Of a stretch of DNA of 64,000 bases, positions 1 to 7,683 are shown piece by piece; the stretch's first letter is position 1, and every line of letters begins with the position of its first letter. A program made the translations under genes and the position numbers. Origin of the DNA: Rhizobium sp. WYCCWR10014 (lineage in GTDB: Bacteria; Pseudomonadota; Alphaproteobacteria; Rhizobiales; Rhizobiaceae). The DNA is taken from assembly GCF_001657485.1 (NCBI RefSeq), contig NZ_LXFU01000053.1:1-64000 (forward strand), read 5' to 3'. The notes below the pieces were generated by a model. The model searched no databases. It had not been told where the DNA came from and saw only the letters and a program-made list of their open reading frames with translations.

Positions 1-99
1 CATCTTCACATTGGCAAGCTCGACACCCGTGCCATCCGGCTTCACCCGGATCTTCACGTTGTAGTCGACAACCCGTTTGACGGGCACGAGAATTTTCAT
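1..99 (-). CDS. etfB: Electron transfer flavoprotein beta subunit, N-terminal part (runs off window)
   Basis: Only the first 33 codons are inside the window, starting at the ATG whose complement is at 97-99. The peptide opens MKILVPVKRVVDYNVKIRV, the characteristic start of EtfB. EtfB binds AMP and, with EtfA, forms the FAD-containing electron carrier that accepts electrons from flavin dehydrogenases. It is the last gene visible on the minus strand, 34 bp downstream of the cupin gene and behind stcD, so it probably takes electrons from the demethylation reactions of this cluster. Rhizobial stachydrine loci are known to carry etf genes. The rest of the gene lies outside, so completeness cannot be judged. 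Confidence 0.85.
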   Translation of the reverse strand, partial: MKILVPVKRVVDYNVKIRVKPDGTGVELANVKM

Positions 100-133
100 G
101 GGCAACCCCCCTTTATTTCTAGACTGCTGGTGG

Positions 134-739
134 TCAGTGCGGTCGTTCAGCAAGCAATACCCAGAAGGCAAAGAGCGGCGTGTCGAGCGACCTCATGGCA
201 TGTCTGATGCCAGGGACATTGTAGAACGACCCACCGATACCTGGCGAGAACCAGTCTCCCTCCCCTTGCTGGAACTCTCCATCGGAAAGCACCAGATAGA
301 CCTCCTCGGGCGCGTGGTCGTGATCCGGATAGCGCACATGAGGCGCCAGCAACGTCACGCCGAACCACAAGTCGCTCCGCTCCTCCAATCCGCCCGGGCC
401 GATGATCATGGCATTGGCATGCCCATCGACAAAATTGTCGCTGGCCGTGTGGTCATACTTGCTGCGTCGACGCCATTCAAGCATTGGCTCGATGTCTTTG
501 AACGCCTCGATCAACCGCGTCAGCGAAGAATAATAGGAGGTATCAACCGCAAGCGCCACATCAAGCTGAGCGCAGACGGGCAACCGGCTTCCCTCGCCCG
601 CCCGCGCGCCCCCCGGCTGCTCCAGCGCCGCGAAAAACTGACGGATCGAGCGCCGGGCCTCCGGGGCCTTCGCGAACTGATCGAAAGCCTGAGACGCAGT
701 ATCCACGAAAAGCTGGAGGCTTTCCCCGCGTACACGCAT
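134..739 (-). CDS. DddQ-like cupin (DMSP-lyase superfamily)
   Basis: A 201-residue cupin. The start is the ATG at 739, which has a purine-rich AAGGAAGGGG site just upstream; a longer version from 814 would run through a repeat element. The spacing Y137-x2-H140-x-H142-x3-E146-x-Y148, then H180 thirty-two residues later, reproduces the metal-binding and catalytic arrangement described for DddQ-type dimethylsulfoniopropionate lyases (Tyr/His/His/Glu/Tyr/His). The GHANA and IxGPGGLE segments before it also fit that family, as does the length. DddQ enzymes cleave DMSP to acrylate and dimethyl sulfide. Here the gene follows stcD and precedes etfB in a betaine-catabolic cluster, so the true substrate may be DMSP or another onium compound. 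Family assignment is strong; the reaction is inferred. Confidence 0.75.
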   Translation of the reverse strand: MRVRGESLQLFVDTASQAFDQFAKAPEARRSIRQFFAALEQPGGARAGEGSRLPVCAQLDVALAVDTSYYSSLTRLIEAFKDIEPMLEWRRRSKYDHTASDNFVDGHANAMIIGPGGLEERSDLWFGVTLLAPHVRYPDHDHAPEEVYLVLSDGEFQQGEGDWFSPGIGGSFYNVPGIRHAMRSLDTPLFAFWVLLAERPH

Positions 740-755
740 ATCATCCCCTTCCTTG

Positions 756-822
756 GAACAGGATGATTTTAGGCCGTCCGGCCCAAATCTGAATCCCGTT
801 CTTTTCGGCGTCATGCACTAAA
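756..822. repeat. Rhizobial palindromic mosaic repeat, copy 1
   Basis: It begins GAACAGGATGATTTTAGGCC and ends in TTTTCGGCGTCATGCACTAA. The same two ends flank a longer middle in the copy at 5541-5628. It lies between stcD and the cupin gene. An 11-bp unit containing CGATCGGCCG is tandemly repeated immediately after it, near 823-845. Short palindromic intergenic elements of this kind are typical of Rhizobium and Sinorhizobium genomes. Confidence 0.6.
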
Positions 823-852
823 CGATCGGCCGACGATCGGCCGTTCCTGCGA

Positions 853-2889
853 TCATATATCCTTGGCGATCCGCAGGCCGTCATAGATGGCGGCATGCGT
901 ATTGCGCGCAGCGACAGCATCGCCGATCCGGAATAGCTGGAACTTGCCATCAGGATTGCGAATGACGGACTGCGGTTCCCCGGAAATAAGCTGGTCGTGC
1001 GACATCTCGCCGAGGTTCATCGAATTGGGCTTCAGTTCGAAATAGAGCTCATCGAGCGGAATGGTTCCATGATTGACGACGATCTGGTCGAAGCTGTGTT
1101 GCCTGGCAATTCCGCCGTAATCGCTGCCGACATGGGCGACGAGCTGGTTGCCGCTCTTCTCGACGGCCTCCAGGCGATAGGTGACGGTGAAGGTCACGTC
1201 ATGCTTCTGCAGAGAGCGCATATAGGGCACCAGGTTCATGGCCATGACCTCGGGCGCGAAGGACCGGTCCGGCGTCATGATCTCGACCTTGGCGCCTGCC
1301 TTGGCGAGAAATTCGGCTGCCTGAAGGCCGGCATGGTCGCCGGCATCGTCGAAAATCAGCACATTGGTTCCAGGCTTCACGTCGCCGGAGATGATGTCCC
1401 ATGAAGAAACCACCAGATCGTTGCCGCTGGCGAGAACCTCGGTATGCGGCAGGCCGCCGGTCGCGATGATGACGACATCGGGATTCTCGGCCTCGATGGT
1501 ATCGGCTTCCGCCCAGGTGTTGAAGTGGAAGGTGACGTCATATTTCTCGCACTGGCTCATGCGCCAGTCGATGATGCTAATCATCTCCCTGCGGCGCTCG
1601 CTCTGGGCGGTGAGCCGGATCTGACCGCCGGGATTGTTCGCCGCTTCGAAAACGACGACCTGGTGGCCGCGTTCTCCGGCGACGCGCGCCGCTTCCAGAC
1701 CGGCCGGGCCGGCGCCGACGATGACGACCTTTTTCTTGGCGTCGGCTCTTTCCACGATATGCGGCATGGTCAGTTCGCGGCCGGTGGCGGCATTGTGGAT
1801 GCAGAAGGCCGCCCCGCCCTGGTAGATGCGATCGAGACAGTAATTGGCGCCGACGCAGGGACGAATATCGTCTTCCCGCTTTTCGATGATCTTGCGGACG
1901 ATATGAGGGTCGGTCATGTGGGCGCGGGTCATGCCGATCATGTCGACCTTGCCGGAAGCGATCGCATGGCGCGCGGTGGCGACGTCAGGGATTTTCGCCG
2001 CATGGAAGGTCGGGAAATTGGTTGCGGCGCGAATTTCGCCAGCGAAATCGAGATGCGGTGAATTCGCCATGCCCTGGATCGGAATCACGTCGGTCAGACC
2101 CGCATCGGTATCGATGTGGCCGCGAATGACGTTCAGGTAATCGATCAGGCCGCTTTCCTTCAGGCGCCTGGAGATTTCGAGGCCTTCGGCCTTGCCGTTA
2201 CCGCCGGGAAGACATTCGTCGGCGGTATAGCGCACGCCCAGAATGAAGTCGTTCCCCACTCTTTGCCGGATGGCTTTGAAGACGTCGAAACAGAAGCGCA
2301 AACGGTTGTCGAGCGAGCCGCCGTAGGGGCCGTCGAGCTCGTTGGTGAGCGGCGACGTGAACTGGTCGATCAGATGGCCGTAGGCCTCCAGCTCGACACC
2401 GTCCATGCCGCCCGCCTTCATGCGTTCCGCAGCATCGGCAAAATCCTTGATGATGCGCTCGATGTCCCAATCTTCCACCTTCTTCGGGAAGGCGCGGTGG
2501 GACGCCTCGCGCTGATGCGATGGGGCCACCACAGGCAGCCAGTCGCCCTTGTCCCAGCGCGTGCGCCGGCCGAGATGGGTGAGCTGGATCATGATCGCCG
2601 CGCCCTCTTCATGCACGGCGTCGGTCATTTCCCTGATCCAAGGCACGATCTCGTCCTTGTAGGCGAGCAGGTTGTTGAAGACCGGCGGACTGTCCCTGGA
2701 AACCGCGGCGGAGCCCGCCGTCATCGTCAGGGCCACACCGCCCTTTGCCCGCTCCACCGTATAGGCGCGATACCTCTCCTTCGGCATGCCGTCTTCCGGA
2801 TAGGCCGGCTCGTGGGAGGTCACGATGATACGGTTGCGCAGCGTCAAATGCTTGAGCTGGTAGGGCTGAAGAAGGGGATCGTTCGACAT
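853..2889 (-). CDS. stcD: N-methylproline demethylase (stachydrine catabolism), StcD-like
   Basis: A 678-residue Old Yellow Enzyme/trimethylamine-dehydrogenase-type flavoprotein. Residues 1-370 form the FMN TIM-barrel half, with the GVELEAYGHLIDQF segment near 164-177. Residues 388-678 are an FAD/NAD(P) module opening VVIVGAGPAGLEAA. Between them are cysteines C345, C351 and C363, but the position usually filled by the second cysteine of a CxxC is A348. The start was set at 2889 because an extension to 2985 would cross the divergent operator. StcD homologues demethylate N-methylproline (from stachydrine) to proline. The neighbouring proline-type reductase, betaine transporter and etfB support this. 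Hydroxyproline betaine is an alternative substrate. Confidence 0.8.
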   Translation of the reverse strand: MSNDPLLQPYQLKHLTLRNRIIVTSHEPAYPEDGMPKERYRAYTVERAKGGVALTMTAGSAAVSRDSPPVFNNLLAYKDEIVPWIREMTDAVHEEGAAIMIQLTHLGRRTRWDKGDWLPVVAPSHQREASHRAFPKKVEDWDIERIIKDFADAAERMKAGGMDGVELEAYGHLIDQFTSPLTNELDGPYGGSLDNRLRFCFDVFKAIRQRVGNDFILGVRYTADECLPGGNGKAEGLEISRRLKESGLIDYLNVIRGHIDTDAGLTDVIPIQGMANSPHLDFAGEIRAATNFPTFHAAKIPDVATARHAIASGKVDMIGMTRAHMTDPHIVRKIIEKREDDIRPCVGANYCLDRIYQGGAAFCIHNAATGRELTMPHIVERADAKKKVVIVGAGPAGLEAARVAGERGHQVVVFEAANNPGGQIRLTAQSERRREMISIIDWRMSQCEKYDVTFHFNTWAEADTIEAENPDVVIIATGGLPHTEVLASGNDLVVSSWDIISGDVKPGTNVLIFDDAGDHAGLQAAEFLAKAGAKVEIMTPDRSFAPEVMAMNLVPYMRSLQKHDVTFTVTYRLEAVEKSGNQLVAHVGSDYGGIARQHSFDQIVVNHGTIPLDELYFELKPNSMNLGEMSHDQLISGEPQSVIRNPDGKFQLFRIGDAVAARNTHAAIYDGLRIAKDI

Positions 2890-2936
2890 GGGCCGTGGTT
2901 CCGGATTAAAAACGTCAGAGGAGACGCTAAGCACAA

Positions 2937-2994
2937 TGTACACATGTGTCAATGTTGAAAACATAGGGGTCGTTGATTTCGACACTGATGTACA
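2937..2994. promoter_or_regulatory. Inverted-repeat operator in the stcD/tetR divergent promoter
   Basis: TGTACA-N3-GTGTC at 2937-2950 and its mirror GACAC-N3-TGTACA at 2981-2994 form two 14-bp arms separated by 30 bp. The left arm also contains the perfect 10-bp palindrome ACACATGTGT at 2940-2949. It sits between the divergent starts of stcD (2889) and the TetR gene (3037). The likely reading is a two-site operator for the adjacent TetR protein, repressing both arms until a betaine-derived inducer binds. The symmetry is seen directly; the regulator assignment is inferred from position. Confidence 0.6.
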
Positions 2995-3036
2995 TTTTCC
3001 TTGTGCGCTGCCGTATAATTTGATAGGAGATAGCCT

Positions 3037-3666
3037 ATGGATCAGGCTCTGAACGACACCGGCTGGCGCGGATCACAGGAGGGATGGCTGGAAGCAGCTT
3101 ACCAGTCGTTGCTGGATTCCGGCGTGGATTCGGTGAAAATTCTGCCGCTGGCGAAGAGGCTCAATCTCTCGCGCACGAGCTTCTACTGGTTCTTCAAGGA
3201 TCGGGAGGAGCTGTTGGCCGGGCTCGTGGCGCGGTGGCGCGACAAAAACACCGGCAACATCGTCAAGCAGTCCGAAGCCTATGCGGAATCGCTCGCCGAG
3301 GCGATGCTCAACGTCTTCGATTGCTGGCTCAACAATGATCTGTTCGACGCCAGGTTCGAATTCGCCGTGCGCAGCTGGGCGTTGCAGTCCGACGAGATTC
3401 TCGCCGAGGTCCGGCAAGCCGATCAGCTCCGGCTTGATGCGCTCAAGCGCATGTTTATCCGCTTCGGGCTACCAGAAGCGACATCAGATGTCCGAGCGCG
3501 AACAACTTACCTCGTGCAGATCGGTTATATCTCCATGCAATCCAAGGAGGAACTCGCCGTCCGCATGAAACGGATCCCCGAATATATCGCAATCTACACC
3601 GGTGAAGTGCCGCAGCAGAGGGAGCTCGATCGCTTCTTCTCCCGGCATGGCTATCGGCCCGGTTAG
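3037..3666 (+). CDS. TetR family transcriptional regulator
   Basis: A 209-residue protein with an N-terminal helix-turn-helix around residues 30-58, including the typical RTSFYWFFKDREELL recognition-helix and wing segment. The C-terminal domain resembles those in TetR regulators of betaine and amine catabolic genes. An AGGAGA site lies 7-12 bases before the ATG. It is divergent from stcD across a 147-bp gap holding a 14-bp inverted repeat, and 11 bp before the ProC-like gene, so it probably controls both arms of the cluster. The inducer is unknown. Confidence 0.85.
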   Translation: MDQALNDTGWRGSQEGWLEAAYQSLLDSGVDSVKILPLAKRLNLSRTSFYWFFKDREELLAGLVARWRDKNTGNIVKQSEAYAESLAEAMLNVFDCWLNNDLFDARFEFAVRSWALQSDEILAEVRQADQLRLDALKRMFIRFGLPEATSDVRARTTYLVQIGYISMQSKEELAVRMKRIPEYIAIYTGEVPQQRELDRFFSRHGYRPG

Positions 3667-3677
3667 GGAAGGGCGAG

Positions 3678-4472
3678 ATGAGTGTTTCCCTGAGGATCGG
3701 TATCATTGGTGGCGGCGGTTGGCTTGGCGGAGCAATCGCCGGCTCGATCCTTGATGCCGGCCTGGTCGAACCTCGAAACCTCTCCCTCTCCTATCGCAGT
3801 GAGCAGCCGCGCCGCTTTCCGAATTCTTTCCTGACCACCGACAATCAGGCGCTTGCCGACCGCTCGGACGTGATTCTTCTCTCCGTCCGCCCTGATGACT
3901 GGCATGCTCTTGAGGTCGATGCCGGCGGCAAGCTCGTCATCTCGGTCATGGCGGGCATCCGCCTGGACGCAGTGTCTGAACGCCACAAGACTGGTCGCAT
4001 CGTCCGCGCTTTGCCGAATGCCGCCGCCGAAGTGGCAAAGTCCTATACGCCGTGGATTGGCGCGAGCGATGTCACCGAAGACGACCGAGCCCTCGTCCGC
4101 GCGATCTTTCAGGCATGCGGATCTGAGGACGAGGTCGCAAGGGAAAGCGACATCGATTACCTCACCGGTCTTTCCGGGTCCGGACCGGCATTCCCGGCGC
4201 TGCTCGCCGCCGCCATGATGAGCGACGCCGTCGCAAATGGCCTGCCGGCGGAGATTGCGCGCCGCGCCGTCAACACGGTGATCACAGGCGCCGGTCGCCT
4301 GCTGGAGCGCCGCGACGAATGTCCCAATGAGGTCGTTCAAACCTTTGTCGGCTATCGCGGAACCACTGCTGCAGCCATCGAAGGCATGCGCGCGGCCGGG
4401 TTCGACGCTTCGGTTGCGGATGGGCTGTCGGCGGCATTCAAGAAATCGGTGAGTATGGGAGACGCTTCCTGA
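3678..4472 (+). CDS. Pyrroline-5-carboxylate reductase family protein
   Basis: 264 residues. It has an N-terminal Rossmann fold starting GIIGGGGWLG, and the ProC hallmark LTGLSGSGPAF near residues 157-167, followed by a helical dimerisation domain. The C-terminal signature, usually PGGTT, reads VGYRGTT, so this is a divergent paralogue and may not be the housekeeping ProC. The family reduces pyrroline-5-carboxylate to proline with NAD(P)H. In a proline-betaine cluster it may act on a related imino acid or on the hydroxyproline side. It follows the TetR gene by 11 bp and precedes the transporter, suggesting one transcript. Confidence 0.7.
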   Translation: MSVSLRIGIIGGGGWLGGAIAGSILDAGLVEPRNLSLSYRSEQPRRFPNSFLTTDNQALADRSDVILLSVRPDDWHALEVDAGGKLVISVMAGIRLDAVSERHKTGRIVRALPNAAAEVAKSYTPWIGASDVTEDDRALVRAIFQACGSEDEVARESDIDYLTGLSGSGPAFPALLAAAMMSDAVANGLPAEIARRAVNTVITGAGRLLERRDECPNEVVQTFVGYRGTTAAAIEGMRAAGFDASVADGLSAAFKKSVSMGDAS

Positions 4473-4539
4473 CAACCGTTGGAGTGGGTCCTGCGGCGCC
4501 CCGCTCGGCAAAACCGGCCGCTAAATAGAGGGAACGAGA

Positions 4540-5541
4540 ATGAAAAAACTACTTGCATCGACATGTCTGACGTTCGGCCTGATCGGCGGGGCATCTTTCG
4601 CCAGCGCCGCCGAATGCGGCACAGTGACCATCGCCAGCATGAACTGGCAGAGTGCAGAGGTTCTCTCCAACCTCGACAAGTTCATCCTGAACGAAGGTTA
4701 TGGCTGCGCAGCGGAAATCACCGTCGGCGATACCGTTCCGACGATCACCTCGATGGCCGAAAAGGGCCAGCCGGACATCGCACCTGAAGCCTGGATCGAC
4801 CTGCTGCCTGATGTCGTCAAGAAGGGAACGGAAGAAGGCCGGATCGTCCAGGTCGGCTCTCCGCTGCCCGATGGCGGCGTGCAGGGCTGGTGGATTCCCA
4901 AATATCTGGCCGACGCCCATCCTGATATCAAGACCATCGGCGACGTGCTGAAGCATCCGGAACTCTTCCCCGATCCTGAGGATGCGAAGAAGGGCGCCAT
5001 CTACAACGGGCCGCAGGGCTGGGGCGGCACCGTGGTGACCACGCAGCTCTACAAGGCCTTCGAAGCCGAGAAGGCCGGCTTCACCCTCGTCGATACCGGC
5101 TCGGCCGCCGGCCTCGATGGTTCGATCTCCAAGGCATACGAACGCAAGGAAGGCTGGGCCGGCTACTACTGGGCGCCGACCGCCCTGCTCGGCAAGTATG
5201 AGATGGTCAAGCTCGAGGCCGGCGTGCCGAACGACGCCGCCGAATGGAAGCGCTGCAATACCGTCGCCGATTGCCCCGATCCGAAGCCGAACGCATGGCC
5301 GGTCGACAAAATCGTCACCCTCGTTGCAAAGCCTTTCTCGGAAAAGGTCGGGCCTGAAGTCATGGACTACCTGACAAAGCGCTCCTGGAGCAACGACACG
5401 GTCAACAAGCTGATGGCATGGATGACCGATAACCAGGCAACCGGCGAGGACGGTGCCAAGCACTTCCTCAAAGAAAACAAGGACCTCTGGACCAAGTGGG
5501 TCTCGCCTGAGGCAGCCAAGAAGATCGAAGCTGCTCTCTAG
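4540..5541 (+). CDS. Betaine ABC transporter substrate-binding protein (OpuAC/ProX type)
   Basis: 333 residues with a classical signal peptide of about 23 residues ending ASAAE. The mature part belongs to the OpuAC family: an early NWQSAEVL segment, then GDTVPTITSMAEKGQPDIAP, and tryptophans (VQGWWIPKY, GWAGYYWAP) of the kind that form the aromatic cage binding quaternary ammonium groups. It captures a betaine in the periplasm for the permease and ATPase that follow. Proline betaine is the likely ligand given stcD, but glycine betaine, choline or DMSP are possible. The TAG stop overlaps the first base of a mosaic repeat. Confidence 0.85.
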   Translation: MKKLLASTCLTFGLIGGASFASAAECGTVTIASMNWQSAEVLSNLDKFILNEGYGCAAEITVGDTVPTITSMAEKGQPDIAPEAWIDLLPDVVKKGTEEGRIVQVGSPLPDGGVQGWWIPKYLADAHPDIKTIGDVLKHPELFPDPEDAKKGAIYNGPQGWGGTVVTTQLYKAFEAEKAGFTLVDTGSAAGLDGSISKAYERKEGWAGYYWAPTALLGKYEMVKLEAGVPNDAAEWKRCNTVADCPDPKPNAWPVDKIVTLVAKPFSEKVGPEVMDYLTKRSWSNDTVNKLMAWMTDNQATGEDGAKHFLKENKDLWTKWVSPEAAKKIEAAL

Positions 5542-5628
5542 AACAGGATGATTTTAGGCCCGTTTGGCCTAAAATGAGAGCATGATGTCGTCCGAAAGCC
5601 GCTCACACTTTTCGGCATCATGCTCTAA
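5541..5628. repeat. Rhizobial palindromic mosaic repeat, copy 2
   Basis: It starts at the last base of the preceding stop codon with GAACAGGATGATTTTAGGCC, the same end as the element at 756-822, and closes with TTTTCGGCATCATGCTCTAA. Internally it forms strong hairpins: TTTTAGGCC pairs with GGCCTAAAA, and AGAGCATGATG pairs with CATCATGCTCT. It separates the binding-protein gene from the permease gene and could stabilise or end the upstream message, raising binding-protein dosage. That role is inferred. Confidence 0.65.
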
Positions 5629-5723
5629 CACCGACTACTGCGGTGCGCTCAATGCGCACCGCCTCTCGCTGCCGATAAAATCAAAAAGACTGCCACGGCT
5701 CTTTGAAGAAAAAGGGGAACCGA

Positions 5724-6611
5724 ATGGAATGGTTTTATAAATTCCCGCATATGGATGACGACGCCCTTCGCAATCTGAAGAAGGCGATCGATGACGGTTT
5801 TCGCGCATTTACCCGCACCTATGGCGACGCGATCGAAAGCCTCTTCTCCCCGCTGCAGCATTTCCTGATCGCCGCCGACCGCTTCATGACGCAGACGCCG
5901 TGGCCGATCATTACGGCAATCATCCTTGTCATCGCATGGTTTGCGAGCCGCAGCCTGAAGATCGTCTTCGGCTGTCTCGTCACGCTGCTGTTGATCGGCT
6001 ATTTCGACATGTGGGACGATACGATGCGGACGGTCTCGATGATCTTCGTCTGTACCGTGCTCTCCATCGCCATCGGTATTCCGATGGGGATATTGATGGC
6101 GCGTTCCGACCGGCTGCAGCGCGTTATCAATCCGATCCTCGACGTCATGCAGACCATGCCGAGCTTCGTCTACCTGATCCCTGTCGTCATGCTGCTCGGA
6201 ATCGGCAAGGTGCCGGGACTGATTGCCGTCGTCATCTACGCCATCCCACCGATGATAAGGCTGACCGACCTCGGCATCCGCCTGGTCGACAAGGACGTGC
6301 TCGAGGCAGCCGATGCGTTCGGAACGTCGAGCTCGCAGAAGCTGTTCAAGGTTCAGCTGCCGTTGGCGCTTCCCACCATCATGGCCGGTATCAACCAGAC
6401 CATCATGATGGCGCTCGCCATGGTGGTCGTCGCTTCGATGATTGGCGTCCAGGGCCTTGGCCAGCCGGTTCTGAAGGCCATCGCCAACCAGTACTTCACC
6501 CTGGGTATTTTCAACGGCCTTGCCATCGTCGGCATCGCCATCATCTTCGACCGGGTCAGCCAGGCGTATGGCAAGCGGCTCCAGAAGCATCGGGAGATCG
6601 TCCATGGCTGA
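5724..6611 (+). CDS. Betaine ABC transporter permease (ProW/OpuAB type)
   Basis: 295 residues from the ATG at 5724, which follows AAAGGGGAA at a normal distance. It has an N-terminal amphipathic stretch, then several membrane segments and a binding-protein-dependent transport inner-membrane domain (about residues 95-285) with the EAADAFGTS coupling loop. It forms the inner-membrane channel for the betaine delivered by the upstream binding protein. It overlaps the ATPase gene by 8 bp, a sign of translational coupling. Confidence 0.88.
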   Translation: MEWFYKFPHMDDDALRNLKKAIDDGFRAFTRTYGDAIESLFSPLQHFLIAADRFMTQTPWPIITAIILVIAWFASRSLKIVFGCLVTLLLIGYFDMWDDTMRTVSMIFVCTVLSIAIGIPMGILMARSDRLQRVINPILDVMQTMPSFVYLIPVVMLLGIGKVPGLIAVVIYAIPPMIRLTDLGIRLVDKDVLEAADAFGTSSSQKLFKVQLPLALPTIMAGINQTIMMALAMVVVASMIGVQGLGQPVLKAIANQYFTLGIFNGLAIVGIAIIFDRVSQAYGKRLQKHREIVHG

Positions 6612-7683
6612 TCAACGTTTCGGCGGCATCAAGATCCGCCACCTCTACAAGATCTTCGGTCCCAATCCTGGCGCTCATGTCGATGCCGTCAAAAAGGGAT
6701 TGTCGAAGACCGAGCTCAACGAAAAGCACGGCCACGTGCTCGGCCTGAAAGATATCAATGTCGAGATACCCTCGGGCCGCATCCAGGTCATCATGGGCCT
6801 TTCGGGTTCGGGCAAATCGACGCTCATCCGCCACATCAACCGTCTGATCGATCCAACCGCCGGCGAAGTGCTTGTCGACGGCGTCGATGTGGTGAAAATG
6901 AACGAGACCGAATTGCGGACGTTTCGCCGGCACCAGACAGCAATGGTGTTTCAGAAGTTCGCGCTTCTGCCGCACCGGAATGTTCTCGACAATACTATCT
7001 TCGGCCGCGAAGTGCAGGGCATGGAGCGCTCGAAAGCCGTCGACGTCGCCATGGGCTGGCTGGAGCGGGTCGGCCTGAAGGGCTTCGAGAGCAAATATCC
7101 CAACCAGCTATCGGGCGGCATGCAGCAGCGCGTCGGGCTGGCGCGAGCCCTCTCGAACGATGCGCCGGTTCTGCTGATGGACGAGGCCTATTCGGCGCTC
7201 GACCCTCTGATCCGCACCGATATGCAGACGGTCCTTCTCGACATTCAGAAGGAGATCAAGAAAACCATCGTCTTCATCACCCATGACCTCGATGAAGCCC
7301 TTCGGCTGGGCGACCAGATTGCGATCCTGCGCGATGGCGAAGTCATCCAGCAGGGCACCAGCCAGGACATCGTTCTGCGTCCGGCCGACGCCTACATCGC
7401 CAACTTCGTCAAGGAGGTCAATCGAGGCCGGGTCATCCAGGTCGATGCCATCATGACATCCTTGCATTCCGGTGCGGTGCCGGGCGGATTGACGATCGCA
7501 TCCGGCACGACCGTCGAAGATGCCGTCCGGATCCTGGCATCGGCGGCCCACGACGATGCCAGGGTGGTTTCACCATCCGGGGAAGCATTGGGTCTTGTCA
7601 CCTTCCGCCAGCTTGCGGGCGCAATGGTGAACTCGCAGGAGGTGGCTCCCCGACGCGACAACGCCCTCTCGGTCGCACTTTGA
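6604..7683 (+). CDS. Betaine ABC transporter ATP-binding protein (ProV/OpuAA type)
   Basis: 359 residues. Walker A is GLSGSGKST near residue 66, the ABC signature is LSGGMQQR, and Walker B is VLLMDEAYSALD. The long N-terminal segment before the ABC domain, containing the GLSKTELNEKHGHVLGLKDI region, is typical of ProV/OpuAA. The C-terminal 90 residues correspond to the CBS-like regulatory part of this family, shorter here than a full tandem pair. It starts inside the permease gene and is the last gene of the operon. It powers uptake of betaines across the inner membrane. Confidence 0.9.
   Translation: MADQRFGGIKIRHLYKIFGPNPGAHVDAVKKGLSKTELNEKHGHVLGLKDINVEIPSGRIQVIMGLSGSGKSTLIRHINRLIDPTAGEVLVDGVDVVKMNETELRTFRRHQTAMVFQKFALLPHRNVLDNTIFGREVQGMERSKAVDVAMGWLERVGLKGFESKYPNQLSGGMQQRVGLARALSNDAPVLLMDEAYSALDPLIRTDMQTVLLDIQKEIKKTIVFITHDLDEALRLGDQIAILRDGEVIQQGTSQDIVLRPADAYIANFVKEVNRGRVIQVDAIMTSLHSGAVPGGLTIASGTTVEDAVRILASAAHDDARVVSPSGEALGLVTFRQLAGAMVNSQEVAPRRDNALSVAL

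Noticed and set aside
77..766. Long plus-strand frame opposite the cupin gene
   Set aside because: It is antisense to a well-supported gene, has no family motif and starts inside etfB.
5649..6605. 318-codon minus-strand frame, rich in Asp, Arg and His
   Set aside because: It is the mirror of the permease gene; the composition is typical of an antisense shadow in GC-rich DNA.
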